Assembly: GCA_947378275.1 (NCBI GenBank)
Contig: CANCJD010000003.1
Coordinates: 1-40,297 of the forward strand
Origin: Comamonadaceae bacterium
Lineage (GTDB): Bacteria; Pseudomonadota; Gammaproteobacteria; Burkholderiales; Burkholderiaceae_C
Length of the DNA stretch: 40,297 bases
Direction of reading: 5' to 3'
A program made the translations under genes and the position numbers. Of this stretch, positions 1 through 8,567 are shown piece after piece. The notes under the pieces were generated by a model, which was given only the letters and a program-made list of their open reading frames with translations, made no database searches and was not told the origin of the DNA. Within the stretch, counting starts at the first letter, position 1. Each line of letters opens with the position of its first letter.

Positions 1-1
1 G

Positions 2-1393
2 CTGCTCGCCAGCGTCAACCTGCACGGCATCCAGACCAGTGGCAACTGCATCCGCAACATCACCAGCGACGAGCGCGCAGGCATTGCCACCGACGAGGCG
101 GTGGACCCCCGGCCCTACGCCGAAGTGCTGCGCCAGTGGAGCACGCTGCACCCCGAGTTCGCCTACCTGCCGCGCAAGTTCAAGATTGCGATTACCGGCT
201 CGGTGGAAGACCGCGCGGCCATTGCCTGGCACGACGTGGGTCTGCGCGTGCTGCGCAACGCCGCAGGCGAAGTGGGCTTTCAGGTTCTGGTGGGCGGCGG
301 CATGGGCCGCACGCCGGTGATTGCCTCTGAGGCACGGGCCTTTTTGCCCTGGGACCAGATCATCAATTATTTAGAGGCCGTGGTGCGCGTCTACAACGGC
401 TGGGGCCGCCGCGACAATATGTACAAGGCGCGCATCAAGATTTTGGTAAAGGCCGAAGGCCAGCGCTACTTTGACGAGGTGGAGGCCGAATACCAGCGCA
501 TCCTGGCCGACGGCGCCAAGCACACCATTCCGCAAGCCGAACTCGACCGCGTCAGCGCCTGCTTTGTGGCGCCCACCGTGGACGCCGTGTCCGTGGCCGC
601 CCAAAGCGCCGCCGAGCACGCACTCAGCGCCCTGGCGCAATCCACGCCCGAATTTGGCCGCTGGCTAGCGCAAAACGTGGCAGGCCATAAAAACCCGGGC
701 CTGCGGGCAGTGACGCTGTCTTTCAAACGCCTGGGCCAGGCGCCGGGCGACGCCACCGCCGACCAGTTGCGCACCAGCGCGGCGCTGGCCGACCAGTTTT
801 CGGCCGGTGAAGTGCGCGTCAACCACGACCAGAACCTGGTTTTGCCTTGGGTGCGCGTGGACCAACTGATTGACCTGTGGCACGCCGCCAAAGCCGCCGG
901 CCTGGCACGCGCCAATATCCACCTGCTCAGCGACATGATCGCCTGCCCCGGTGGCGACTACTGCGCGCTTGCCAACGCCCGCTCGCTGCCACTGGCCGCC
1001 GCCATTACCGAGCGCTACCAAGACCTCGACGAATTGTTTGACCTGGGCGAGATTGACCTGCACATCAGCGGCTGCATCAATTCCTGCGGCCACCACCACA
1101 GCGGCCACATCGGCATTTTGGGCGTGGACAAGGACGGCCAGGAGTGGTATCAGGTCACGCTAGGCGGCTCGGATGGGTCGGATTTGAGCGGCCCGGCGCG
1201 TGCGGGCAAGGTGGTGGGACCTTCGTTTGCCGCGGCGGAAGTGGTGGACGTGATTGAGGCCGTGCTCGACGTCTACAAAGACCAGCGCGACGCGGGTGAA
1301 AACTTCATTGACACGCTGCAGCGCCTGGGGCCAGACGCTTTCAAGGCCGCTGCCAACGGCGCGCGCTTTGCCACGGCCCGTGTCGCTGCCTGA
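2..1393 (+). CDS. cysI: Assimilatory nitrite/sulfite reductase hemoprotein (5' truncated by window edge)
   Basis: Only the last 463 residues are present. The reading frame is open from base 2 and family members are about 550-570 residues, so roughly 100 N-terminal residues lie upstream. The family reduces sulfite to sulfide (or nitrite to ammonia) with six electrons, using coupled siroheme and a [4Fe-4S] cluster. The cluster/siroheme cysteines are visible as CPGGDYC (C-x5-C) and, about 45 residues later, SGCINSC (C-x3-C). A TSGNCIRN segment near the visible start matches the first sulfite/nitrite reductase repeat. The downstream neighbours DUF934, cysH, cysD and cysN make sulfite the likely substrate. 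No flavoprotein subunit (CysJ) is seen, so ferredoxin may be the donor; that is inference. Confidence 0.9.
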   Translation: MLASVNLHGIQTSGNCIRNITSDERAGIATDEAVDPRPYAEVLRQWSTLHPEFAYLPRKFKIAITGSVEDRAAIAWHDVGLRVLRNAAGEVGFQVLVGGGMGRTPVIASEARAFLPWDQIINYLEAVVRVYNGWGRRDNMYKARIKILVKAEGQRYFDEVEAEYQRILADGAKHTIPQAELDRVSACFVAPTVDAVSVAAQSAAEHALSALAQSTPEFGRWLAQNVAGHKNPGLRAVTLSFKRLGQAPGDATADQLRTSAALADQFSAGEVRVNHDQNLVLPWVRVDQLIDLWHAAKAAGLARANIHLLSDMIACPGGDYCALANARSLPLAAAITERYQDLDELFDLGEIDLHISGCINSCGHHHSGHIGILGVDKDGQEWYQVTLGGSDGSDLSGPARAGKVVGPSFAAAEVVDVIEAVLDVYKDQRDAGENFIDTLQRLGPDAFKAAANGARFATARVAA

Positions 1394-1426
1394 GCGCCTA
1401 CAACCTCTTACTAGGACACGCACCCC

Positions 1427-1807
1427 ATGGCACTGACCCTGATTACCCCTTCCAACCTGCCCGAGGCAGACACGCAAGCCAGCACGCTGGCCCTGGCCAA
1501 TGACACCGATGCGCAAACCATAGAGATCGATGGCCTGGCGCAAATCGTGTTGAACTTTCCCAAGTTCAGCGATGGCCGCGCCTTTAGCCAGGCCTATGTG
1601 CTGCGCCGCCGGGGCTTTGCCGGCGACATTCGGGCCCACGGCGATGTACTGATTGACCAACTGCTGCAAATGCAGCGCAGCGGTTTTAGCAGCGCCGTGC
1701 TGCGCGCCGACCAGGACGCCGCCCACGGACAAAAGCTGCTGGGCCACTACAGCAGCTTCTACCAAGGCGACGCTTTGGGCGCGCCACGGTTCCAGCAAGC
1801 GACCTAA
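1427..1807 (+). CDS. DUF934 family protein of the sulfate-assimilation operon
   Basis: This 126-residue soluble protein carries the DUF934 core, including FPKFSDGRAFSQAYVLRRRG and, later, DQLLQMQRSGF. It has no cysteine pair, signal peptide or membrane segment. The function is not established. In many beta- and alphaproteobacteria the family sits directly after the nitrite/sulfite reductase, as here (33 nt gap), so it is probably an accessory factor for sulfite reduction. The first 30 residues are less typical, but the ATG at 1427 has an AGGA about 12 nt upstream and no better start is apparent. Confidence 0.8.
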   Translation: MALTLITPSNLPEADTQASTLALANDTDAQTIEIDGLAQIVLNFPKFSDGRAFSQAYVLRRRGFAGDIRAHGDVLIDQLLQMQRSGFSSAVLRADQDAAHGQKLLGHYSSFYQGDALGAPRFQQAT

Positions 1808-1818
1808 AAACACACCAA

Positions 1819-1847
1819 CCCGAGTTTTTCGGGGCATTTTTTGCCCT
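1819..1847 (+). terminator. Weak hairpin with T-run between DUF934 gene and cysH
   Basis: CCCGA (1819-1823) can pair with TCGGG (1829-1833), followed by GCATTTTTT. A competing pairing joins GGGCA to TGCCC across the T-run. The stem is only five base pairs. It could be a partial intra-operon terminator or a processing site. Confidence 0.25.
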
Positions 1848-1899
1848 GCTTGGCGCTAGCTTTGTCCAAATTCTCCCCAACACCCTCTTTATTGCGCCC

Positions 1900-2640
1900 A
1901 TGCTGACTCCCAACCGCACCACCAGCCCCTCCAGCGCCTTGGCCCGCAACGCTGACGCCAGCGCCGACTTTGCGCACAAACTGGCGCGCACACGCGCGCT
2001 GCTGCAACAAGCCGCCGCCGAGTTCAGCCCGGCCACGCAGGCGTCCAGCCTGGGCGCCGAAGACGTGGTTATCACCCACCTGATCAACGCCTTGCAGCTC
2101 GATATTCCTGTTTTTGTGCTGGAAACGGGCGCCTTGCACAGCGAAACGCTGGCGCTGCTGGAGCGCACGCAGGCCCATTCGCGCGCGCCGGTGCGGGTGT
2201 TTCGCCCGGACCACGCGTCGGTGATTGCCTTTGTGCGCAACGAGGGGCAAGACGCCATTTTCAAAAGCATGGCGCAGCGAAAAGCCTGCTGCGACATCCG
2301 CAAAATGGAGCCGCTCTCACGCGCGCTGCAAGGCCAGCGCGCCTGGATTACCGGTCTGCGCCGCGAACAATCCAACGCCCGGGCCGAAGTGCCCGTGCTG
2401 GACACAAGCAACGCCGCGCTTGCCAAGTTCAACCCCCTGGCCGATTGGACTTGGGGTGATGTGTGGCACTACATCGCCGAGCACAAGGTGGACTACAACC
2501 CGCTGCACGACCAGTTTTTCCCCAGCGTGGGCTGCGCGCCCTGCACCCGGGCCGTGTCCCTGGGCGAAGACTTTCGCGCCGGGCGCTGGTGGTGGGAGCA
2601 AGAAACCGCCAAAGAGTGCGGCCTGCACGTCAAAGCCTGA
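1900..2640 (+). CDS. cysH: Adenylylsulfate (APS) reductase, CysH family
   Basis: This 246-residue PP-loop family reductase converts activated sulfate to sulfite using thioredoxin or glutaredoxin. Visible features are SSLGAEDVV near residue 50, C130-C131, WITGLRREQS around 149-158, C212-x2-C215 and the catalytic C240 in the C-terminal ECGLH. The CC...CxxC set ligates a [4Fe-4S] cluster and marks APS-reducing enzymes; PAPS-only enzymes lack it. APS is therefore the predicted substrate, which fits the absence of an APS kinase domain here. The ATG at 1900 has a poor ribosome-binding site, so the start is less certain than the rest. Confidence 0.93.
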   Translation: MLTPNRTTSPSSALARNADASADFAHKLARTRALLQQAAAEFSPATQASSLGAEDVVITHLINALQLDIPVFVLETGALHSETLALLERTQAHSRAPVRVFRPDHASVIAFVRNEGQDAIFKSMAQRKACCDIRKMEPLSRALQGQRAWITGLRREQSNARAEVPVLDTSNAALAKFNPLADWTWGDVWHYIAEHKVDYNPLHDQFFPSVGCAPCTRAVSLGEDFRAGRWWWEQETAKECGLHVKA

Positions 2641-2675
2641 GCCGCACCCCCCATTTTCCTAAAGTGAGCCCCACC

Positions 2676-3608
2676 ATGAACGCAACTACCGCCCCCGAAC
2701 TGCTGGCCCGCGTCAGCAACCAGCACCTTGACGCCCTGGAGGAAGAAACCATCTTCATCCTGCGCGAGGTGGCCGCCACCTTTGAGCGCCCCACCTTGCT
2801 GTTCTCGGGCGGCAAAGACTCGCTGGTGATGCTGCGCTGCGCAGAAAAAGCCTTCGGCGCCGGGCGCCTGCCTTTTCCGCTGTTGATGATAGACACTGGC
2901 CACAACTTCTCAGAAGTGACCGATTTCCGCGACCTGCGCGCTAAAGAACTGGGCGCAGAGCTGATCGTGCGCAGCGTGGAAGACTCCATGGCCCGTGGCA
3001 CGGTGCGCCTGGCGCACCCGGGTGAGAGCCGCAATGTGCACCAGTCGGTCACGCTGTTGGAGGCCATTGACGAGTTCCGCTTTGACGCCCTGATTGGCGG
3101 CGCCCGGCGCGACGAGGAAAAAGCCCGCGCCAAAGAGCGCATCTTCAGCCACCGCGACAGCTTTGGCCAGTGGCAACCCAAGGCCCAGCGCCCCGAGCTG
3201 TGGACGCTGTTCAACACCCGCTTGCAGCCGGGCGAGCACTTTCGGGTGTTCCCCATTTCCAACTGGACCGAGCTCGATGTGTGGCAATACATCGAGCGCG
3301 AGCAAATCGCCCTACCCTCGCTCTATTACACCCACCAGCGCGCGGTGGTCGAACGAAAAGGCCTGCTCGTGCCGGTAACGCCGCTGACCCCAGCGCTGGC
3401 CGAAGAACAGGTGCAACTGCGCGACGTGCGCTTTCGCACCGTGGGCGACATCACCTGCACCTGCCCGGTGGCCAGCCTGGCCGCCAGCGCGGCAGAAATC
3501 GTGATCGAGACGCTCAACGCCGACGTGAGCGAACGCGGCGCCACCCGCATGGACGACAAAACGTCCGAAGCCTCCATGGAAAAACGCAAGAAAGACGGGT
3601 ACTTCTAA
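2676..3608 (+). CDS. cysD: Sulfate adenylyltransferase subunit 2 (CysD)
   Basis: This 310-residue protein is the catalytic small subunit of ATP sulfurylase, which makes APS from ATP and sulfate. The PP-loop SGGKDS lies at residues 44-49, and family segments such as IDTGHNFSEVTDFRD and IGGARRDEEKARAKER follow. The length is normal for the family (about 300). The open frame extends upstream to 2463, but the ATG at 2676 gives the correct N-terminus (MNATTAPELL). It starts 35 nt after cysH, and its TAA overlaps the cysN ATG by one base, indicating translational coupling of the two subunits. Confidence 0.95.
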   Translation: MNATTAPELLARVSNQHLDALEEETIFILREVAATFERPTLLFSGGKDSLVMLRCAEKAFGAGRLPFPLLMIDTGHNFSEVTDFRDLRAKELGAELIVRSVEDSMARGTVRLAHPGESRNVHQSVTLLEAIDEFRFDALIGGARRDEEKARAKERIFSHRDSFGQWQPKAQRPELWTLFNTRLQPGEHFRVFPISNWTELDVWQYIEREQIALPSLYYTHQRAVVERKGLLVPVTPLTPALAEEQVQLRDVRFRTVGDITCTCPVASLAASAAEIVIETLNADVSERGATRMDDKTSEASMEKRKKDGYF

Positions 3609-4933
3609 TGACCACTATCGCTCCAATCCAAGCCGCTAGCAGCGCGGTTGCGCTCGACCGCCACGCGGCCCTGAAATTCATCACCTGCGGCTCGGTTGAC
3701 GACGGCAAAAGCACGCTGATTGGCCGCCTGCTGGTAGACAGCCGCTCGGTGCTGCAAGACCAACTCGAGAACGTGTCCAAAAGCGGCGCGGCCGATCTGG
3801 CGCTGTTTACCGACGGCCTGTCCGCCGAGCGCGAGCAAGGCATCACCATTGACGTGGCCTACCGCTACTTCAACACCGCACAGCGCAAATTCATCATCGG
3901 CGACGCGCCAGGCCACGAGCAGTACACCCGCAACATGGTCACCGCCGCCAGCAGCGCCGACGCCGCTGTGGTGCTGGTGGACGCCACCAAATTGAATTGG
4001 AAGGACGTGGGCGAAGTCACGCTCCTGCCCCAAACCCGGCGCCATGCGCTCCTGCTCAAGCTCTTGCGCGTACCCAGCATCGTGTTTGCGGTCAACAAGC
4101 TCGACGCCCTGGAAAATCCGGCGCTGCCCGGCAACGCCACCGAAGGCTTCACCCGCATCCGCGAGGCGCTGGAAAGCTTTGCCGCGCAAGCCGGCATTGC
4201 GGTGGCCGCCACCATCCCGATCTCGGCCCTGCAAGGCCACAACGTGGTGACCGCAACACCGGGCTGGTGCGGCTACCAGGGCGCAAGCCTGCTGCGGCTG
4301 CTTGAACAATTGCCAGTTACTCCAGCAGAACTGGCCTTGCCGCTGGCTTTCCCGGTGCAATGGGTCGAGAAATTTTCCGGCTCCAGCGACACAAGCCAAG
4401 GCCGTCGGGTGTTTTGGGGCCGCCTGGCCACCGGGCACGCGCAGGTGGGCCAAAGTGTCACCGTGTTCCCCAGCGGCAAGACCGCCACGATTGCACAGGT
4501 CCTCAACCACGTACGCCAGCCTGAGAGGGTGAGCGCCAACCACAGCGCTGGCATCGTGCTCGACCGCGAGCTTGATGTCTCGCGCGGCGACTGGCTGCTG
4601 GCCGACACCGCCGTCCTGGCGCCACGCCAAACCATCAGCGGCACCGTGGCCTGGATGGACGACGCACCCTTGGTGGTGGGCCGCAGCTATTGGGCGCTGC
4701 ACGGTCACCGCTGGATCAAAGCCAAAGTACTGCGCATCAACCACCGCCTGGACGTCAACACCCTGGCGCAAACCGACGCCACCGAGCTCGAACCCAACGC
4801 CATTGGGCACATCACGCTGGGCCTGCAGCAGCCGATTGAAGCGCTGGGTTTTGACAAATCCCGCGTACTGGGCTCGCTCATTTTGGTGGACACAGCTAGC
4901 CACACCACGGCGGGGGCATTGTTGATCGAATAA
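3608..4933 (+). CDS. cysN: Sulfate adenylyltransferase subunit 1, GTPase (CysN)
   Basis: This 441-residue EF-Tu-like GTPase drives APS synthesis by CysD. The G1 motif GSVDDGKS is at residues 28-35, followed by REQGITID (switch), the G3 motif DAPGHEQY and the G4 motif NKLD. Beta-barrel domains II and III complete the protein. There is no C-terminal APS kinase domain (no second P-loop), so it is CysN and not a CysNC fusion; this agrees with an APS-reducing CysH. The open frame extends far upstream inside cysD, but the ATG at 3608 in the TAATG junction is the credible start. Confidence 0.95.
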   Translation: MTTIAPIQAASSAVALDRHAALKFITCGSVDDGKSTLIGRLLVDSRSVLQDQLENVSKSGAADLALFTDGLSAEREQGITIDVAYRYFNTAQRKFIIGDAPGHEQYTRNMVTAASSADAAVVLVDATKLNWKDVGEVTLLPQTRRHALLLKLLRVPSIVFAVNKLDALENPALPGNATEGFTRIREALESFAAQAGIAVAATIPISALQGHNVVTATPGWCGYQGASLLRLLEQLPVTPAELALPLAFPVQWVEKFSGSSDTSQGRRVFWGRLATGHAQVGQSVTVFPSGKTATIAQVLNHVRQPERVSANHSAGIVLDRELDVSRGDWLLADTAVLAPRQTISGTVAWMDDAPLVVGRSYWALHGHRWIKAKVLRINHRLDVNTLAQTDATELEPNAIGHITLGLQQPIEALGFDKSRVLGSLILVDTASHTTAGALLIE

Positions 4934-4988
4934 ACTCGGAAGCTCCGCGCCTGCGGGCAGCCGTCCAATCTCACGCATCCAATCACCC

Positions 4989-5318
4989 ATGACCCATACC
5001 GTTACTGAAGCCTGCATCAAGTGCAAATACACCGATTGCGTGGACGTGTGTCCCGTGGACTGCTTCCGCGAAGGCCCCAACTTTCTGACGATTGACCCCG
5101 ACGAATGCATTGACTGCGCCGTCTGCATCCCCGAGTGCCCGGTCAACGCCATTTATGCCGAAGAAGACGTGCCCCACGACCAGCAGCACATGACCAAGCT
5201 CAACGCCGACCTGGCCAAACTGCCGACCTGGAAGAGCATCACCAAGCGCAAGGCGCCGCTGCCCGAAGCCGAAGAGTGGAAAGACAAGACCGGCAAACTG
5301 GCCGAATTGATCCGCTAA
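4989..5318 (+). CDS. fdxA: 7Fe ferredoxin FdxA ([3Fe-4S][4Fe-4S])
   Basis: This 109-residue electron carrier has cysteines at 9, 12, 17, 21, 25, 40, 43, 46 and 50. C9, C17 and C50 fit the [3Fe-4S] site, and C21, C40, C43 and C46 the [4Fe-4S] site, with the same spacing as Azotobacter-type ferredoxin I. The charged C-terminal tail is typical of the proteobacterial FdxA group. It lies 55 nt after cysN and 13 nt before a ferredoxin-NADP reductase, so the two are likely partners. Whether they feed the sulfite reductase upstream is inference. Confidence 0.92.
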   Translation: MTHTVTEACIKCKYTDCVDVCPVDCFREGPNFLTIDPDECIDCAVCIPECPVNAIYAEEDVPHDQQHMTKLNADLAKLPTWKSITKRKAPLPEAEEWKDKTGKLAELIR

Positions 5319-5331
5319 AGGGTTTTTCACC

Positions 5332-6372
5332 TTGGACCGGTCCCAAACCCCTATTGAGACCGACGCGCTCATCATCGGCGCCGGACCGGTGGGACTGTTT
5401 CAGGTGTTTGAACTCGGCCTGCTGGGCGCGCAGGCCCATGTGGTGGATGCCTTACCTTTTGCCGGCGGCCAATGCATTGCGTTGTACGCCGATAAGCCGA
5501 TTTACGACATTCCGGCCGTCAAACGTTGCACCGGGCGCGAACTCACCGAGCGATTGCTGGATCAGGCCGCTCCTTTTAAGCCCACGTTTCACTTCAACCA
5601 GACCGTAGATGCGCTGGAGCGCCAGGACGACGGCGGCTACGCGCTACAGACCTCGGCTGGCATGCGCTTTGTGGCCAAGACCGTGTTCATTGCATCGGGA
5701 GTTGGCGCCTTTCAGCCCCGCAAATTGCACGTTGAAGGCCTGGACGCTTTTGAAGGAACGCAAGTGCACTACCGGCTGCTGCCCGATGCAGCGGTACACA
5801 AACAAGACGTAGTGGTGCTAGGCGGTGAAGACAGCGCGTTGGAAGCGGCGATAGCCCTTTGCGACTCAGCCGCGCAAAGCGTCACCCTGATCCACCGGCG
5901 CGATGTATTCCAAGCCGAAGCCGCCACCTTGGCCCAGGTCAAGGCGCTACGCGCTTCAGGCCGCTTGCGCTTTGTCGAAGGGCAAATTACCGGCCTGCGC
6001 AGCCAGACGCGGCTGCACGGCCTGGTTGTGACGGACAAGGACGGCCAACAAAGCACGGTGCCGCTGGACAGTTTGCTGGTATTTTTGGGCCTGTCGCCCA
6101 AACTCGGTCCGGTAGCGCAATGGAGCCTGGACATGGAGCGCAAACAGCTTTGCGTGGACACCGAAACCTTCGCCACCAGCGCGCCCGGCATCTTTGCCGT
6201 GGGCGACATCAACACCTATCCGGGCAAGAAAAAGCTGATTCTGTGCGGCTTCCATGAAGCGACCCTGGCCGCTTTTGCCGCTATGGAATTGATCACGCCG
6301 AACGAGCGGGTTCAACTGCAATACACCACCACCAGCAGCAAGCTGCACCGCGCCCTGGGCGTGGCGCAATAA
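5332..6372 (+). CDS. Ferredoxin-NADP+ reductase, thioredoxin-reductase-like
   Basis: This 346-residue FAD/NAD(P)H flavoprotein has the FAD Rossmann motif GAGPVG near residue 17 and [18 protein letters not shown] second nucleotide motif [10 protein letters not shown] follows, and the C-terminal FAD segment is [17 protein letters not shown]. It lacks the CxxC redox pair of thioredoxin reductase, as expected for the TrxR-like FNR group, which passes electrons between NADPH and ferredoxin. The start is a TTG at 5332 with AAAGGG upstream; there is no ATG before the FAD motif. It follows fdxA by 13 nt. Confidence 0.88.
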   Translation: MDRSQTPIETDALIIGAGPVGLFQVFELGLLGAQAHVVDALPFAGGQCIALYADKPIYDIPAVKRCTGRELTERLLDQAAPFKPTFHFNQTVDALERQDDGGYALQTSAGMRFVAKTVFIASGVGAFQPRKLHVEGLDAFEGTQVHYRLLPDAAVHKQDVVVLGGEDSALEAAIALCDSAAQSVTLIHRRDVFQAEAATLAQVKALRASGRLRFVEGQITGLRSQTRLHGLVVTDKDGQQSTVPLDSLLVFLGLSPKLGPVAQWSLDMERKQLCVDTETFATSAPGIFAVGDINTYPGKKKLILCGFHEATLAAFAAMELITPNERVQLQYTTTSSKLHRALGVAQ

Positions 6373-6467
6373 GCAGCTTATAGGTGCTAACTTTTAAGCA
6401 GCTCTAACCCGCGCGAACACTCCGCCGCATAACGCAAGCCGACGGCGCCAAAACTGGGGCGGAAGTT

Positions 6468-6476
6468 TGCTATACT
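6468..6476 (+). promoter_or_regulatory. Candidate extended -10 promoter for tRNA-Asn
   Basis: TG-C-TATACT is an extended -10 element about 80 nt upstream of the mature tRNA. No clear -35 lies 17 nt further up, which is tolerated by extended -10 promoters. The region 6373-6555 holds nothing else recognisable. Confidence 0.4.
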
Positions 6477-6555
6477 TGCGGGCTTGGGAGCATCAAAGCA
6501 GTTTGTATCAAACGACACAAAATGCAACGGTGCGTCAAACAAACACCATAGATAT

Positions 6556-6631
6556 TCCTCAATAGCTCAGTTGGTAGAGCGCCGGACTGTTAATCCGTAG
6601 GTCCCTGGTTCGAGCCCAGGTTGAGGAGCCA
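6556..6631 (+). tRNA. tRNA-Asn (GUU)
   Basis: This is a 76-nt cloverleaf with encoded CCA. The acceptor stem starts TCCTCAA and pairs with TTGAGGA; the D arm contains AGCTCAGTTGGTAGAGC. The anticodon loop CTGTTAA carries GTT, and the T arm has GGTTCGAGCCC. A Rho-independent terminator follows four bases later. Confidence 0.97.
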
Positions 6632-6634
6632 AAC

Positions 6635-6663
6635 AAAAAGCCCTTGCATGCAAGGGCTTTTTT
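6635..6663. terminator. Bidirectional intrinsic terminator between tRNA-Asn and pcaF
   Basis: A near-perfect palindrome pairs AAAAAGCCCTTG with CAAGGGCTTTTT around a CATG loop. It has a T-run on both strands, so it can end the + strand tRNA transcript and the – strand catabolic operon, whose last stop is at 6689. The same stem recurs at 32868-32900. Confidence 0.9.
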
Positions 6664-6688
6664 CATTTCGGCGAGGGCGCGTGCCCGT

Positions 6689-7891
6689 CTACACCCGCTC
6701 TAACACCAGCGCAATCCCCTGCCCCACACCAATGCACATGGTGCACAGCGCGTAGCGGCCACCGGTGGCGTGCAGGCGGTTGATGGCCGTGGTGGCAAGG
6801 CGGGCGCCAGAGGCACCCAGCGGGTGACCCAAGGCAATGGCACCGCCCCAGGCGTTGACGCGAGCGTCGTCGTCTTTCAATCCCAGCAAACGCAACACGG
6901 CCAGGCCTTGGGCGGCAAAGGCTTCGTTGAGCTCGATCACATCCATCTGCTCTAGCGTGAGCCCCGCCAGTGCCAGGACCTTGAGGGTGGCGGGCGCCGG
7001 ACCTATGCCCATGACGCGCGGCGCAACACCTGCAGTGGCCATGGCGACGACGCGCGCTTTGGGCGTGAGGCCATACTGGGCAACGTCGGCCGCGCCCGCA
7101 AGCAGCACGGCACAGGCGCCGTCGTTCACACCGGATGCATTGCCCGCTGTCACGCTGCCGTCGGGCCGCACCACGCCTTTGAGTTTGGCCAGAGCCTCCA
7201 GGCTGGTTTCGCGCGGATGCTCGTCGGTGTGGACCACGAGGGCGTCGCCCTTTTTCTGGGGAATGTGAACCGGCACAATTTCTCGGGCCAGGTGGCCGGC
7301 TTTTTGTGCAGCCACCGCGCGCAGTTGGCTGTTCATGGCCATCAGGTCCTGCGCTTCGCGCTCAATCTGGTAGTCCACCGCCACGTTTTCTGCGGTTTCG
7401 GGCATGGAGTCCACTCCGTACTTTTCTTTCATCAGCTTGTTCACAAAGCGCCAGCCGATGGTGGTGTCGTACACCGCATTGGCGCGGCTGAACGCGGTTT
7501 CGGCCTTGGGCATGACAAAAGGTGCGCGGCTCATGCTCTCTACGCCACCGGCAATCACTAGTCCCGCTTCGCCCGCCTTGATGGCACGCGCGCCGGTGCC
7601 AATGGCGTCCAAGCCCGATCCGCACAAGCGGTTGACGGTGGCACCCGACACCTCAATGGGCAGACCCGCCAGGAGTGCACTCATGCGCGCCACGTTACGG
7701 TTGTCTTCACCGGCCTGGTTGGCGCAGCCATAAATCACATCCGACACCGCGGTCCAGTCCACTTGGGGGTTGCGTGCCATGAGCGCTTTGATGGGAATAG
7801 CGCCCAAATCGTCGGTACGCACCGAACTCAAAGCGCCGCCATAGCGGCCAAAGGGTGTGCGAACGGCGTCGCAGATAAAAGCGTCGGTCAT
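6689..7891 (-). CDS. pcaF: 3-oxoadipyl-CoA thiolase
   Basis: This 400-residue thiolase cleaves 3-oxoadipyl-CoA to acetyl-CoA and succinyl-CoA, the last step of the beta-ketoadipate pathway. The nucleophilic cysteine is in NRLCGSGLDA (about residue 88), the catalytic histidine in GHPLGASGAR and the second cysteine in CTMCIGVGQG near the C-terminus. The N-terminus (DAFICDAVRTPFGRYGG) is PcaF/PaaJ-like. It is the last gene of the long – strand operon, 24 nt after the CoA-transferase B subunit, and this neighbourhood picks PcaF over a general acetyl-CoA acetyltransferase. Confidence 0.93.
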   Translation of the reverse strand: MTDAFICDAVRTPFGRYGGALSSVRTDDLGAIPIKALMARNPQVDWTAVSDVIYGCANQAGEDNRNVARMSALLAGLPIEVSGATVNRLCGSGLDAIGTGARAIKAGEAGLVIAGGVESMSRAPFVMPKAETAFSRANAVYDTTIGWRFVNKLMKEKYGVDSMPETAENVAVDYQIEREAQDLMAMNSQLRAVAAQKAGHLAREIVPVHIPQKKGDALVVHTDEHPRETSLEALAKLKGVVRPDGSVTAGNASGVNDGACAVLLAGAADVAQYGLTPKARVVAMATAGVAPRVMGIGPAPATLKVLALAGLTLEQMDVIELNEAFAAQGLAVLRLLGLKDDDARVNAWGGAIALGHPLGASGARLATTAINRLHATGGRYALCTMCIGVGQGIALVLERV

Positions 7892-7915
7892 AGTCTCGTC
7901 AATGGTGGGTAGGTT

Positions 7916-8560
7916 TCAGGCTTGCACGGGCAAACCAATAAGCGATTCAAGCTCCATGATAGACAGCCCATCGACCAGGTCGATCAGCTGCAGGCCGTGT
8001 GGCGTGCAGGCCAAAGTGGCCAGGTCCGAATAAATACGCTTGACACAGGCGATGCCGGTCAGGGGGTAGCTGCACTGGCTGACGACCTTACTCTTGCCGT
8101 CTTTGGTCAGCAAGTCCATCATCACCCAGGTTTGTTGGGCCCCGACCGCCAGGTCCATGGCGCCGCCCACTGCCGGAATCGCGTCAGGCTCGCCGGTGCT
8201 CCAGTTGGCAAGGTCACCCGTGGCCGAGACCTGAAACGCACCCAGTACGCTGATGTCGATGTGGCCGCCACGCATCATGGAAAAGCTGTCGGCATGGTGG
8301 AAATAACTGCCCCCTGCCAACAGGGTCACGGGTTGCTTGCCCGCATTGATCAAGTCAAAGTCCTCGTCGCCTGCGGCAGGCGCAGGGCCCATACCCAAGA
8401 TGCCGTTCTCGCTGTGCAGCACGACCTCCAAGTCCTTGGGCAAATAATTGGCCACCAGCGTGGGCTGGCCAATCCCGAGGTTGACATAGGCGCCGTCAAA
8501 AATGTCGTGTGCCACCCTTTGGGCCAGCACTTGTTTGGTACGTTTGGTGTAGTGGGCCAT
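7916..8560 (-). CDS. pcaJ: 3-oxoadipate CoA-transferase subunit B
   Basis: This 214-residue beta subunit of a family I CoA-transferase, with PcaI, moves CoA from succinyl-CoA to 3-oxoadipate. The catalytic glutamate lies in the SENG motif (HSENGILGMGP, about residues 50-60), and GGAMDLAVGAQ is also typical. The open frame runs 27 codons further upstream into pcaI, but the ATG at 8560 (MAHYTKRTK) gives the normal N-terminus and length. It starts 7 nt after the pcaI stop. Confidence 0.93.
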   Translation of the reverse strand: MAHYTKRTKQVLAQRVAHDIFDGAYVNLGIGQPTLVANYLPKDLEVVLHSENGILGMGPAPAAGDEDFDLINAGKQPVTLLAGGSYFHHADSFSMMRGGHIDISVLGAFQVSATGDLANWSTGEPDAIPAVGGAMDLAVGAQQTWVMMDLLTKDGKSKVVSQCSYPLTGIACVKRIYSDLATLACTPHGLQLIDLVDGLSIMELESLIGLPVQA

Positions 8561-8567
8561 GGCTGAT

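Noticed and set aside
101-1393. Sulfite reductase starting at the GTG at 101
   Set aside because: The frame is open and clearly homologous (TSGNCIRN) back to the window edge, so the gene is truncated rather than starting there.
3605-5152. 515-residue open frame antisense to cysN
   Set aside because: Shadow of cysN codon usage, with no motifs; cysN has all GTPase signatures.
6373-6467. Direct repeat AAGCAGCT after the ferredoxin reductase gene
   Set aside because: Eight bases twice, no flanking mobile-element or attachment-site features despite the nearby tRNA-Asn; not evidence of integration.
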